Assembly (NCBI RefSeq): GCF_041146875.1
Contig: NZ_JBFRXP010000006.1
Location: 62,001-126,000 of the forward strand
DNA: 64,000 bases
Direction of reading: 5' to 3'
Source of the DNA: Igneacidithiobacillus sp041146875
Lineage (GTDB): Bacteria > Pseudomonadota > Gammaproteobacteria > Acidithiobacillales > Acidithiobacillaceae
The position numbers and the translations under genes were made by a program. How positions within the stretch are numbered: position 1 is the stretch's first letter; each line of letters begins with the position of its first letter. Of this stretch, positions 25,859-34,066 are shown piece after piece. The notes under the pieces were generated by a model. The model had not been told where the DNA came from. It saw only the letters and a program-made list of their open reading frames with translations, and made no database searches.

Positions 25859-26878
25859 TCAATTGCCAATCTTTAGCTTCTTGAGGGCGGGCTTCAAGGC
25901 TTCATCCAGTTCATTCATGGCCTTGACCATCTCCCCTTGGATACTGTCCCATTGTTCCTCTGGAGAGCGGTAACCGCCTTTGATTCGTATCCGGATACGA
26001 GAAGCACGGCGGTCATCCAGGCGTTCCCAAGAGGGCTTGCTGGAGAGATTGCGCTCAATGTCCTCCCGCATGGCGTAGAGCTGGTCGAAAATGGCTTTGT
26101 TCTCATTGTCGGCGTCCTTGCCCCGGTCTATATAGAGCTCAGCCGTGGATTCATTCTGGCCAACTGTATAGATGAGCAGCATGCCACGTATGCCGGAAGA
26201 GATACTAATCCAAGAATACTGACCTGGCGTGATATGAGCGTGCAGTTTTGCGTCTGGCCTGGCCACTAAACGGACCCACCATTGGCGGCGAATGTCATAG
26301 CGTTCGGCCCGTTCTTTCTTCTGAACCCCTACAGACTTGGTTTCTGCAGAGGGACCGACAATAACGGTGAGCAAGGGAGCGGCGGGAGAATCCCCTATGC
26401 GAACGGCTTCTACCTTGACCAGATAGAAATCCGCGCTGGTGGATTCATTCAGCCAGACAATGGCGGCCACGTGCTCCGGGCGAGGCTCAGAAACAATCCA
26501 GACGGCGGCCCTAGCGCTCATGGCAGTAAGATACGTGATGACCTTGCCAAGGTGATCATGATCGCTTTTTTCCAGCTGGTTCTCAATGATGACCGTGCCC
26601 CCACCTTCTTCCTCAGCCACGAGGTCAATGCTGAAAGAGCCAGCGGCTTGCTCCCGTTCTACATTGACCAGAGTGATATCCAGCACCGAGTTCAGGACAT
26701 CCATGTTGTCCTGAAGCCATTGAGTAAAATCTTTGGCTTCGTGCCTCCAGACTTCTCGGAGAGGGACACGCTGCAGCTTGCCGATTTGCGGGGTGGTCAT
26801 GGGTGCCTCATCTAGGAAGGTCATGAATGGTAAGGGTTTGGCGGGGGGCAGTTCAGGCATCCACCAATCCTCGGACAT
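25859..26878 (-). CDS. DUF4268-domain protein, putative PD-(D/E)xK-like nuclease
   Basis: The 339-aa protein has an N-terminal part resembling a degenerate endonuclease fold (SFSIDLVAEEEGGGTVIIENQLEKS, read as an Asp then an E-x-Q pair, with the usual Lys replaced by Gln) and a C-terminal DUF4268-like half (RRQWWVRLVARPDAKLH; RIRIRIKGGYRSPEEQW). Genes of this family are often found next to restriction systems, but their activity is not established. It overlaps the end of hsdS by 26 bases, implying coupled translation. An internal ATG at 26860 is an alternative start. Confidence 0.75.
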   Translation of the reverse strand: MSEDWWMPELPPAKPLPFMTFLDEAPMTTPQIGKLQRVPLREVWRHEAKDFTQWLQDNMDVLNSVLDITLVNVEREQAAGSFSIDLVAEEEGGGTVIIENQLEKSDHDHLGKVITYLTAMSARAAVWIVSEPRPEHVAAIVWLNESTSADFYLVKVEAVRIGDSPAAPLLTVIVGPSAETKSVGVQKKERAERYDIRRQWWVRLVARPDAKLHAHITPGQYSWISISSGIRGMLLIYTVGQNESTAELYIDRGKDADNENKAIFDQLYAMREDIERNLSSKPSWERLDDRRASRIRIRIKGGYRSPEEQWDSIQGEMVKAMNELDEALKPALKKLKIGN

Positions 26879-28178
26879 CAATCTTCCCCGTCACCGCTGC
26901 GGAAATTAGGGCATTACGGCGTTCTTGCATGAGGCTGATGGAGCGTTCGGCTTCTGCCATGAGGGCGTCTATCTTGGCGGTTTGGTGGTCTAGGAAGGTG
27001 GCGATGGTGGATTGTTCTTGGGGTGGTGGTGTGGGCAGCTGAAAAGATCCCAGTTTTTCAGAGGATAATTCCAGGAACGTGGTCCCGTTGCTTCTTACTA
27101 ATAGCTCAGATCGGCATATCAATAAAACCATGGCCACATATAACGCCTCATTAAACTGATACGGAGCCAGTGCTCTACAGCCCTGGTTCGTTGTAGATGG
27201 TACGGTGGTGACACCGACATTGCCTACTGGGGCACGAGTAGTAAGAATCACGCTGTTTGGTGGTGCTATACGTACGGCACAGCTTGACAGCCCATCTTGA
27301 GTTAATGATCGGCTTGAGTGGTACAGGACTCCGACCTTATCATCCGGTATGTCTACTGGTGTAAACCATTGGATATCACCATTCCAGAATCTTGGCTCCT
27401 TGCTGTCTGGTGTGGCGCCATTAATAATCTTTCCGATCCATTTTACTGGTAGTACTTCCCAATGCTCCGGCACCTCCCCCAACCACTCCACACCCGAGTC
27501 TTTCATCTTGACGTTGGGGTCCAGGCCCTTGGTCACGGCATGGGTGATGAGTGCGCTACGCTTTTCTTTGAGAAGCTCTATGAGGTGGCGCTGCTCGGCT
27601 ATGAGGGCGTCTATCTTGGCGGTTTGGTGGTCTAGGAAGGTGGCGATGGTGGATTGTTCTTGGGGTGGTGGTGTGGGCAGCTGAAAAGATCCCAGTTTTT
27701 CAGAGGATAATTCCAGGAACGTGGTCCCGTTGCTTCTTACTAATAGCTCAGATCGGCATATCAATAAAACCATGGCCACATATAACGCCTCATTAAACTG
27801 ATACGGAGCCAGTGCTCTACAGCCCTGGTTCGTTGTAGATGGTACGGTGGTGACACCGACATTGCCTACTGGGGCACGAGTAGTAAGAATCACGCTGTTT
27901 GGTGGTGCTATACGTACGGCACAGCTTGACAGCCCATCTTGAGTTAATGATCGGCTTGAGTGGTACAGGACTCCGACCTTATCATCCGGTATGTCTACTG
28001 GTGTAAACCATTGGATATCACCATTCCAGAATCTTGGCTCCTTGCTGTCTGGTGTGGCGCCATTAATAATCTTTCCGATCCATTTTACTGGTAGTACTTC
28101 CCAATGCTCAGGCACCTCCCCCAACCACTCCACACCCGAGTCCTTATAAGCCGGATAGCGGGGATACTGCATGCTCAT
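26853..28178 (-). CDS. hsdS: Type I restriction enzyme, S (specificity) subunit with two identical recognition domains
   Basis: HsdS chooses the DNA target for both methylation and cleavage. The 441-aa protein has the normal plan: N-terminal DSGVEWLGEVPEHWE, target-recognition domain 1, a central coiled-coil repeat (IATFLDHQTAKIDALIAE), recognition domain 2, and the distal repeat. Unusually, residues 13-193 and 227-407 are identical, encoded by 542-bp copies (27601-28142 and 26959-27500) with one silent difference. Normal HsdS proteins carry two different domains and read two unlike half-sites; this one should read the same half-site twice in opposite orientation. It overlaps its upstream neighbour as ATGA and the DUF4268 gene by 26 bases. 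Confidence 0.94.
   Translation of the reverse strand: MSMQYPRYPAYKDSGVEWLGEVPEHWEVLPVKWIGKIINGATPDSKEPRFWNGDIQWFTPVDIPDDKVGVLYHSSRSLTQDGLSSCAVRIAPPNSVILTTRAPVGNVGVTTVPSTTNQGCRALAPYQFNEALYVAMVLLICRSELLVRSNGTTFLELSSEKLGSFQLPTPPPQEQSTIATFLDHQTAKIDALIAEQRHLIELLKEKRSALITHAVTKGLDPNVKMKDSGVEWLGEVPEHWEVLPVKWIGKIINGATPDSKEPRFWNGDIQWFTPVDIPDDKVGVLYHSSRSLTQDGLSSCAVRIAPPNSVILTTRAPVGNVGVTTVPSTTNQGCRALAPYQFNEALYVAMVLLICRSELLVRSNGTTFLELSSEKLGSFQLPTPPPQEQSTIATFLDHQTAKIDALMAEAERSISLMQERRNALISAAVTGKIDVRGLVDA
26959..27500 (-). repeat. 542-bp tandem duplicate, hsdS recognition domain (distal copy)
   Basis: This copy matches 27601-28142 at 541 of 542 positions, offset by exactly 642 bases (214 codons). The single mismatch is at 27468 versus 28110 and does not change the encoded proline. 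Near-identity means a recent duplication or gene conversion. Confidence 0.95.
27601..28142 (-). repeat. 542-bp tandem duplicate, hsdS recognition domain (proximal copy)
   Basis: Partner of 26959-27500. The two copies are separated by 100 bases of central coiled-coil sequence. Recombination between them would delete 642 bases in frame and leave a half-size HsdS with one recognition domain. Confidence 0.95.
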
Positions 28179-29059
28179 GCTGGGTCCTCTACGTGGTCAT
28201 CACCTCGGATGATCTGGTTTAGTGTCTTACCGGCCTGATCCTTCCAATCGTTCCAGCCGTTGGAGCTGCGGTACAGAATGACCGCCGAGGCTTGGCTGGG
28301 GCTAGGGAAGAGCGTGTCCTTTTGGAAGATCACCCCTTCTCCACTCGTTTGCAAATGTCCCGTCTTTAGCAATTCATCCCGTTTCTTTCTTATCCGTCCC
28401 GCAGTGGTTGGGTCATTGCATGTGGGTTCAAGTGCACAACGAGAATCAGCAAAAACGGTCAGCCCATCGGTGCTGTAGATTGCTTTGGCGTCCGCGCCCC
28501 TGCCTTTGCAAAACACCACAATATCCTGGGACTTTGGTGCTTGTGTGGCGAGAGGCTGGAACAGCAGGAACCCCAGGGTAGAGATCAGAATGGAAATGGT
28601 CTCAAAAATCTCTTCACATTCCGCCTGCAAGGGCTCTGTAGTGTGAGGACGTGATCCGGCGTTGGCGTTGACCAGCTGATATCGTCCAGCCTGTTGGGCA
28701 GCCTGAATGGATTTCCACTCCAGGTAACCAGCATGGGTATCGGTCTTGCTGTTGGTGCTGGAGACGGCGATGAGGGCACGGGTCCAGAAGCGCTTATCCT
28801 CTTTTTGTAGGTGCTCACGAAAACGCTGGCGGGCGGCTGAGGTGCGGCCAATGTAACAACTGGGGATCTCGTCTTCATCTCCCGTTCCAAAGAGATAATA
28901 GACGGCTACCTGATCCGCTTCTTTGCGCTGAAAGAACGCCTCTATTTCCCGCCTGGGCACATCAAAGACAGTGACCGTTCTGGTAGTCAGATTGGCTATA
29001 CGGGTGCCTTGGGGCTCCCCCGTAGGCAGGTAGATTTGCAGGGTCAGAGGTTTGCTCAT
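28175..29059 (-). CDS. GIY-YIG nuclease-family protein with C-terminal DUF4357
   Basis: The 294-aa protein has a GIY-YIG-like core (AVYYLFGTGDE, then CYIGRTSAARQRFREH with the catalytic-type Arg, and a later Glu in GYLEWKSIQ), and a C-terminal DUF4357 module (SPSQASAVILYRSSNGWNDWKD). GIY-YIG enzymes cut DNA through a Tyr/Arg/Glu site. It is wedged between hsdM and hsdS with four-base overlaps at both ends, so it is made in step with the methylase. Its role is unknown; an accessory nuclease or a regulator of the restriction complex is plausible. Confidence 0.83.
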   Translation of the reverse strand: MSKPLTLQIYLPTGEPQGTRIANLTTRTVTVFDVPRREIEAFFQRKEADQVAVYYLFGTGDEDEIPSCYIGRTSAARQRFREHLQKEDKRFWTRALIAVSSTNSKTDTHAGYLEWKSIQAAQQAGRYQLVNANAGSRPHTTEPLQAECEEIFETISILISTLGFLLFQPLATQAPKSQDIVVFCKGRGADAKAIYSTDGLTVFADSRCALEPTCNDPTTAGRIRKKRDELLKTGHLQTSGEGVIFQKDTLFPSPSQASAVILYRSSNGWNDWKDQAGKTLNQIIRGDDHVEDPA

Positions 29060-30924
29060 ATCCCCAACTCCTGCATCATGGTCCGAATCCGCTCAAAGCT
29101 CTGCTCCAGGTCCCGGTCAATCTCTTCCAGGGGCCGGGGCGGCTCATAAACGTAGAAGTGGCGGTTGAAGGGAATCTCATAGCCCACAACACCCACCTTG
29201 CCGTCCTTGGGGTCCCGCTTCTCTTCATTCACCCAGGCATCCGGCACGTGGGGTTTGACTTCCTTCTCAAAATACTCCCGCCAGTCGGCGTCCAGGGGAA
29301 TGGTCTCCGTGTCCCGCAGGTTGCTGTCGGGAATGGGCTTGCCTTTGAGCTTACCTCGTTCCCCTAGGACGATGTTGCCTTGCTCGTCCCCCGTGGGCCG
29401 TTCAATGGTCAGCACTCGGAAGCCAAAGTCCTGATTGCGGAATATACGGCTAAAGGGCACCACCTTGATCTTGCCGTCTTCAGGAGGCGTGGGCGTGGAT
29501 GTGCCTTCCCAGAGGGTGACCCGTTCCAGCTCTTTGCCCTGGGCGTCCAGCACCACGGCCTGCTTGAGTTCCTGAAAGCTGCCAAAGGCTCGGGTGATTT
29601 CTTGTATCTGCTCTGGTGATAGTTCCTTGCGTTTGGAGCCCAGACTCTTGCGCATCTTCTGGAACAGGCCAGAGGCGTCAATGAGCTGGACCTGCCCCCG
29701 GCGGTGTTCGGGTTTGCGGTTACTCAGAATCCAGACGTAGGTAGAAATGCCGGTATTGAAGAACATATCCGTGGGCAAGGCCACAATACCCTCCACCCAG
29801 TCGTTCTCCAGCAGGTAACGGCGAATCTCACTTTCTCCCGAACCGGCATTACCGGTAAAGAGAGGGGAACCGTTGAGGACGATGCCCATCCGGCTACCAC
29901 CTTCTTCGGGCTTGCGCATCTTGGAGAGTAGATGCAGCAGAAACAGCAAGGAACCATCGGACACCCGAGGCAGGCCCGGTCCAAAGCGGCCCTGAAAGCC
30001 CAGCCGCTCATGCTCCGCCCGGACCTCCCGCTCAACCTTCTTCCACTCCACGCCAAAAGGCGGATTGGACAGCAGGTAGTCAAAGTGTTTGCCCTTGTGG
30101 CCATCGTCAGAGAGGGTGTTGCCGGGGACGATGTGCTCAATGTCTTGTCCCTTGACCAGCATGTCGGCCTTGCAGATGGCGTAGGACTCGTCGTTGAGCT
30201 CTTGGCCATACAGGGTCAGACGGGCATTGGGGTTGAGGCTACGGAGGTATTCCTCTGCCACCGACAGCATGCCGCCCGTGCCCGCCGTGGGGTCATAGAG
30301 GGTGCGAACGGTGCCCGTTGCCCGCAAAGCTTGGTCATCCTCCACAAAGAGCAGCTCCACCATGAGCCGAATGACTTCCCGAGGGGTGAAGTGTTCTCCA
30401 GCGGTCTCGTTGGACATCTCCGAGAACTTGCGCAGCAGTTCCTCAAAGACCAGCCCCATCTCGTAGTTGCTGACGGTGTCGGGGTGCAAATCAATGGTTG
30501 TGAAACGTTCTAGCACTAGGTAGAGCAGATTGGCCTTGGAGAGTCGGTCCAGCACCGTGGCAAAATCAAAGCGGGTGAAGATGCCCCGCAATTCACGGGA
30601 AAAGCCATTGATATAGCCCAGCAGGTTGGAGTGGACGTGATCCTGATCACCCAGGATTTTCTTCAGGGTCAGGGGGGAGCGGTTGTAGAAGTTTTGCCCG
30701 GTAGCCCGGCGGGCAAAGGGATCAATGATGGCGTCACTGGCGCCCTTATGCTCCTGAAGAACCCGCAGCACGGCGTCCTTGCTGGGTTCCAGCACACAAT
30801 CCAGACGGCGTAAGACGGTGAAGGGAAGAATGACCCGGCCATACTCATGGGGCTTAAAGTCCCCCCGGAGCAGATCGGCCACGGCCCAGATCAGGGCAGA
30901 AAGGTTGGGGGTGTTGGCGGACAT
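29056..30924 (-). CDS. hsdM: Type I restriction enzyme, M subunit (N6-adenine DNA methyltransferase)
   Basis: Methylates adenine in the HsdS-defined site and is required for cleavage by HsdR. The 622-aa protein has an N-terminal helical domain, EHFTPREV at 177-184, SAM motif I DPTAGTGGML at 211-220 and catalytic NPPF at 277-280. Both methylase motifs are intact. It is the first gene of the operon, with AAAGG upstream, and stands about 70 bases downstream of the 202-aa unknown gene on the same strand. Confidence 0.95.
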   Translation of the reverse strand: MSANTPNLSALIWAVADLLRGDFKPHEYGRVILPFTVLRRLDCVLEPSKDAVLRVLQEHKGASDAIIDPFARRATGQNFYNRSPLTLKKILGDQDHVHSNLLGYINGFSRELRGIFTRFDFATVLDRLSKANLLYLVLERFTTIDLHPDTVSNYEMGLVFEELLRKFSEMSNETAGEHFTPREVIRLMVELLFVEDDQALRATGTVRTLYDPTAGTGGMLSVAEEYLRSLNPNARLTLYGQELNDESYAICKADMLVKGQDIEHIVPGNTLSDDGHKGKHFDYLLSNPPFGVEWKKVEREVRAEHERLGFQGRFGPGLPRVSDGSLLFLLHLLSKMRKPEEGGSRMGIVLNGSPLFTGNAGSGESEIRRYLLENDWVEGIVALPTDMFFNTGISTYVWILSNRKPEHRRGQVQLIDASGLFQKMRKSLGSKRKELSPEQIQEITRAFGSFQELKQAVVLDAQGKELERVTLWEGTSTPTPPEDGKIKVVPFSRIFRNQDFGFRVLTIERPTGDEQGNIVLGERGKLKGKPIPDSNLRDTETIPLDADWREYFEKEVKPHVPDAWVNEEKRDPKDGKVGVVGYEIPFNRHFYVYEPPRPLEEIDRDLEQSFERIRTMMQELGI

Positions 30925-30995
30925 ACGGCAGGCAAACCTTTATTATTGGGCTTGCCCGAAGTATGCCGCCAGAGGAGAAGGGGTGCAACGCAATG

Positions 30996-31604
30996 TTAAC
31001 GGGGGCGCTTAATCCGAAGAGCCCAAAAAGCCAGACGGTTGCACTCTTGGGGTGTGGCCGACCGAAAGCCATCCACTTCCCCTTTTGCTTCCAAGGTCTG
31101 GATCCGCGCCCGTACCGCTTCCAACAAGTATTCCAGGCGGGAGTAATAGTCTAACGCATCCTCAATAGACATCCAGGGGTGGCAGTCGTCTAGGTACAAA
31201 TAGTCTGCCACAACGTCACTTGCCCAATCAGCGATCTCAGGCACCTGAAGCGAGAAGCCCGCCAGGCTGGCATCAACCGGTGGATAATGGCCGTAGTCAT
31301 TCATCGTTTCAAGCAGATTCCTATTCTCACGATTTATGATCATGCGGGGATATCCATGGTCTTTTTTTAAGATGGCGTAAGGAAATCTGTTAGACCAGTT
31401 CCGGAAACATTCGAGCTGGTTGAATGGCCGGCTTTTCGTGTTCACGCCCTCTATTCTCTTCATGGCCCAAAGAATTACCTTCTCGGCTTCTTTAAGGTTA
31501 CCGAGCTCTGTCATCGGAGTAATGTAAAAATCATACTCTGGCTGTAGCCTATCGCTTTCGCGGACAGAGTATCCATCGGAACAATGCAGGGTGACAATCT
31601 TCAT
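30996..31604 (-). CDS. Hypothetical protein paired with an HTH gene
   Basis: I do not recognise this 202-aa protein. It has no signal peptide or membrane segment. Acidic, Tyr/Trp-rich stretches such as YLYLDDCHPWMSIEDALDYY precede a charged C-terminal helix (LEAVRARIQTLEAKGEVDGF). Its ATG overlaps the end of the upstream HTH gene as ATGA (31601-31604), so the two proteins are coupled. Small HTH gene first, larger unknown second is a common toxin-antitoxin layout, which is only an inference here. Confidence 0.65.
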   Translation of the reverse strand: MKIVTLHCSDGYSVRESDRLQPEYDFYITPMTELGNLKEAEKVILWAMKRIEGVNTKSRPFNQLECFRNWSNRFPYAILKKDHGYPRMIINRENRNLLETMNDYGHYPPVDASLAGFSLQVPEIADWASDVVADYLYLDDCHPWMSIEDALDYYSRLEYLLEAVRARIQTLEAKGEVDGFRSATPQECNRLAFWALRIKRPR

Positions 31605-31810
31605 AACAACTCCTTTAGCTTATTGGCTAGTTCATGTATCTCAATGCGTTTCTGCATATTGGGTATCCGGTTCTGCCGGAGCCACCCGTGTAAAGTGGAA
31701 ACAGATATCCTCAGCTGCCTGGCTACAAAAGTCGGCCCACCGAGTTTGTTGACAATCTGCCTAAGTGCCACGGCAGAATTGGCTCTCTGGTTTATGGATG
31801 ATGTGTCCAT
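31601..31810 (-). CDS. Small Cro/YdaS-like helix-turn-helix protein
   Basis: The 69-aa protein contains a helix-turn-helix in FVARQLRISVSTLHGWLRQN within a Cro-like or YdaS-like fold (LGGPTFVARQL...). The ATG at 31810 (MDTSSINQ) is preferred to a longer frame reaching 31882, which would run across the palindrome upstream. Transcription regulation of its own operon is likely; the perfect inverted repeat at 31843-31863 is placed for that. It is followed by the 202-aa partner with a four-base overlap. Confidence 0.7.
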   Translation of the reverse strand: MDTSSINQRANSAVALRQIVNKLGGPTFVARQLRISVSTLHGWLRQNRIPNMQKRIEIHELANKLKELL

Positions 31811-31842
31811 AGATGAATCACTCCAGTGAATGGTAAACAAAG

Positions 31843-31863
31843 TGCTGGAATAACAATCCAGCA
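31843..31863. promoter_or_regulatory. Perfect inverted repeat, candidate operator of the HTH gene
   Basis: TGCTGGA and TCCAGCA flank a seven-base AT-rich spacer (ATAACAA). The site is 33 bases upstream of the HTH start codon and lies in the 279-base divergent region shared with the DUF932 gene. Size and symmetry fit a dimeric HTH repressor; autoregulation is inferred. Confidence 0.6.
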
Positions 31864-32089
31864 GAAATCGGAGGAGAACCATTCTCTTCCTGCATGAATT
31901 TTAGTGTGTATGCTTCCGGCTCCCCATATTCTGAAAAACTGCCCAGTTTCCTGGTATAAGCAGTATGAAGTGATATTGCTTCGTTTATCAGGAGAACAGC
32001 CATGAATATGCTTTATAGGGTGCAATTCTGGGTGACCTTGGTGCTCAAGGTTGTGGGGCATTTCTTGCAGCGTGAGGAGGATTACTGAC

Positions 32090-33046
32090 ATGGCACATTT
32101 CGTAGAAACAATGGCATTTGTTCGTGAAACCCCTTGGCATGGGCTGGGCAACCGTCTACCCGAGAAGCAGTCCCTGGAGGTCTGGTTACAGGCAGCGGGA
32201 ATGGACTGGCAGATTGAGAGCTCTGATGTCCTCTACCAGATAGGAGGCGGGGAACGCTTTGCCGTGCAGGCCAACCCGGAAGCCAAGGTGCTGTATCGTT
32301 CCGATACCAAGGCACCCCTTTCCGTGGTATCTCCCCGCTATCAGATTGTCCAGCCACGGGAGATTTTGGAGTTTTACCGGGATCTCGTGTCGGTGGGAGG
32401 CTTTGAGCTGGAGACAGCAGGAGTCTTGAAGAGTGGCAAGAAGCTCTGGGCGTTGGCCCGTACCGGTGAGGAAATGCTTTTGGCGGGTGGTGACCGGGTC
32501 AAAGGCTATCTGCTCCTGGCCACGTCCTGTGATGGGACCTTGGCTACGGTGGCACAGTTCACCTCCGTGCGAGTGGTCTGTAACAACACCCTGCAGTTGG
32601 CCGTGGACGGTGGCACGGGTGCCGTCAAGGTGCCCCATTCCACTACTTTCAATCCAGAGTCCGTCAAGGAAAGCCTGGGGATTGGTCACACCGCCTGGAA
32701 CGAGTTTGCGGGATTGGCGCAGGAATTGTCCCAACGGAAGGTGAACCGGCTGGATGTCACCAAGTACGTCATTGAAGTTCTGGGGAATCGGAACGCTCCC
32801 ATTGCCGATCAGCCGAACGCCAAGGCCCTCAAGACCGTCATTGAACTCTTTGCGGGACAAGGCAAGGGCAGTGGTCTCCAGGCGGCCAACGGTACAGCTT
32901 GGGGTTTGGTCAATGCCGTCACCGAGTACGTGGATCATCACCGTCGTGCCAAGAGCCAGGATACCCGTCTGGACTCAGCCTGGTTTGGGCAAGGTGCCCA
33001 GATCAAGGAAAAGGCATGGATGCAGGCGTTGAAGCTGGTGGCTTGA
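32090..33046 (+). CDS. DUF932 / phage-plasmid-like protein
   Basis: The 318-aa protein fits the DUF932 family seen on plasmids and phages: N-terminal TPWHGLGNRL, SVVSPRYQIVQPREILEFY, LLATSCDGTLATVAQFTSVRVVCNNTL and a C-terminal helical region. Its function is not established, but it commonly lies beside YqaJ-type exonucleases, as here. The start at 32090 (MAHFVETMAF) follows GTGAGGAGG; the frame extends 13 codons upstream. It is divergent from the HTH gene and followed by a terminator-like hairpin. Confidence 0.85.
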   Translation: MAHFVETMAFVRETPWHGLGNRLPEKQSLEVWLQAAGMDWQIESSDVLYQIGGGERFAVQANPEAKVLYRSDTKAPLSVVSPRYQIVQPREILEFYRDLVSVGGFELETAGVLKSGKKLWALARTGEEMLLAGGDRVKGYLLLATSCDGTLATVAQFTSVRVVCNNTLQLAVDGGTGAVKVPHSTTFNPESVKESLGIGHTAWNEFAGLAQELSQRKVNRLDVTKYVIEVLGNRNAPIADQPNAKALKTVIELFAGQGKGSGLQAANGTAWGLVNAVTEYVDHHRRAKSQDTRLDSAWFGQGAQIKEKAWMQALKLVA

Positions 33047-33068
33047 GCGCCGTCACCATCACCGCAAT

Positions 33069-33099
33069 GGCTCAGACCGTTCTGGTCTGGGCCTTTTTT
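33069..33099 (+). terminator. Terminator or attenuator between the DUF932 and yqaJ genes
   Basis: GGCTCAGACC and GGTCTGGGCC form a 10-bp stem with one wobble pair around a five-base loop, then TTTTTT. It sits between two genes of an apparent operon, so it may set a lower level of the downstream nuclease. Confidence 0.8.
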
Positions 33100-33116
33100 C
33101 ATATTTGGAGGTCATC

Positions 33117-34064
33117 ATGAGTGCTTTACGTTTGGTCTCTACCCGAGATATGCCCAGAGAGGAATGGTTGCAGTGGCGTCGGCAGGGTATCGGTTCCAGT
33201 GATGCTGCTGCCGCTGTGGGTCTCTCTCCCTATCAATCCCCGCTAGCCCTCTGGCTGGAAAAGACGGGTCAGGTTGAACCAGAGGATCTATCCAGCAAAG
33301 AAGCCGTCTACTGGGGCACGTTATTGGAGCCCCTCATTGCCCAAGCCTACTCCGAACGGACGGGCAAAAAGGTTCGTCGGGTGCAGGCCGTGCTCCAGCA
33401 TCCACAGTACCCCTTTATGCTGGCTAACCTGGACCGGCAGATAGAAGGTGGCGGTATCCTGGAAATCAAGACCGCTGGATTGCGCAGTGAAAAGCTCTGG
33501 GCAGAAAGCGTACCGTTACATTATCAGATGCAGGTCTTCCATCAGCTGGCCGTAACCGGCAAAGCCTGGGCAGAGGTGGCCGTATTATTGGGCGGGCAGG
33601 AGCTGCGGATCTACCGGCTGGAACCAACCCAGGAGCAACTCAAAACCCTTGTCACCCAGGAGCAAGCCTTCTGGCAGCATGTAGAGGGCAACACTCCCCC
33701 AGAAGTGGATGGCTCAGAGTCCTGTAACCGGGCGCTGGCGGCGCTGTATCCCCAGTCTTCCAGCATCCTCGTGGACTACCAGGACCGGGAGGACATGAAT
33801 CGGCTCTTTGGTAAGCTGCTCCGTGCGCGGAAGACGGCCAAGGCGGCGGAACAGACCGAAAGCCTCCTGGAGCAACGGGTGAAAGAAGCCATTGGCACTG
33901 CGGAAGGTGCCATCTTTGCCACCGGCAAGGCTCTCTGGAAAAGCACCCAGCCCCGAAAGTTTCTGGACACCACAGCCTTGCAACAACATCACCCCGAGCT
34001 GCTGGCCCCTTACTGGGTTGAGAAGCCGGGCTCTCGTCGTTTTACCGTACAGGAAGGAGAATAG
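33117..34064 (+). CDS. YqaJ-family (lambda-exonuclease-like) recombination nuclease
   Basis: The 315-aa protein has the YqaJ fold: RRQGIGSSDAAAAVGLSPYQSP near the N-terminus, a conserved Glu in YWGTLLEPLIAQAY, Asp in ANLDRQIEG and the catalytic EIKTA. These enzymes resect double-stranded DNA ends for single-strand annealing recombination. The ATG at 33117 follows GGAGGTCATC. The next gene starts three bases after its stop. No obvious RecT/Bet annealing protein is adjacent, so the DUF932 or the 272-aa neighbour may fill that position. Confidence 0.86.
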   Translation: MSALRLVSTRDMPREEWLQWRRQGIGSSDAAAAVGLSPYQSPLALWLEKTGQVEPEDLSSKEAVYWGTLLEPLIAQAYSERTGKKVRRVQAVLQHPQYPFMLANLDRQIEGGGILEIKTAGLRSEKLWAESVPLHYQMQVFHQLAVTGKAWAEVAVLLGGQELRIYRLEPTQEQLKTLVTQEQAFWQHVEGNTPPEVDGSESCNRALAALYPQSSSILVDYQDREDMNRLFGKLLRARKTAKAAEQTESLLEQRVKEAIGTAEGAIFATGKALWKSTQPRKFLDTTALQQHHPELLAPYWVEKPGSRRFTVQEGE

Positions 34065-34066
34065 CC

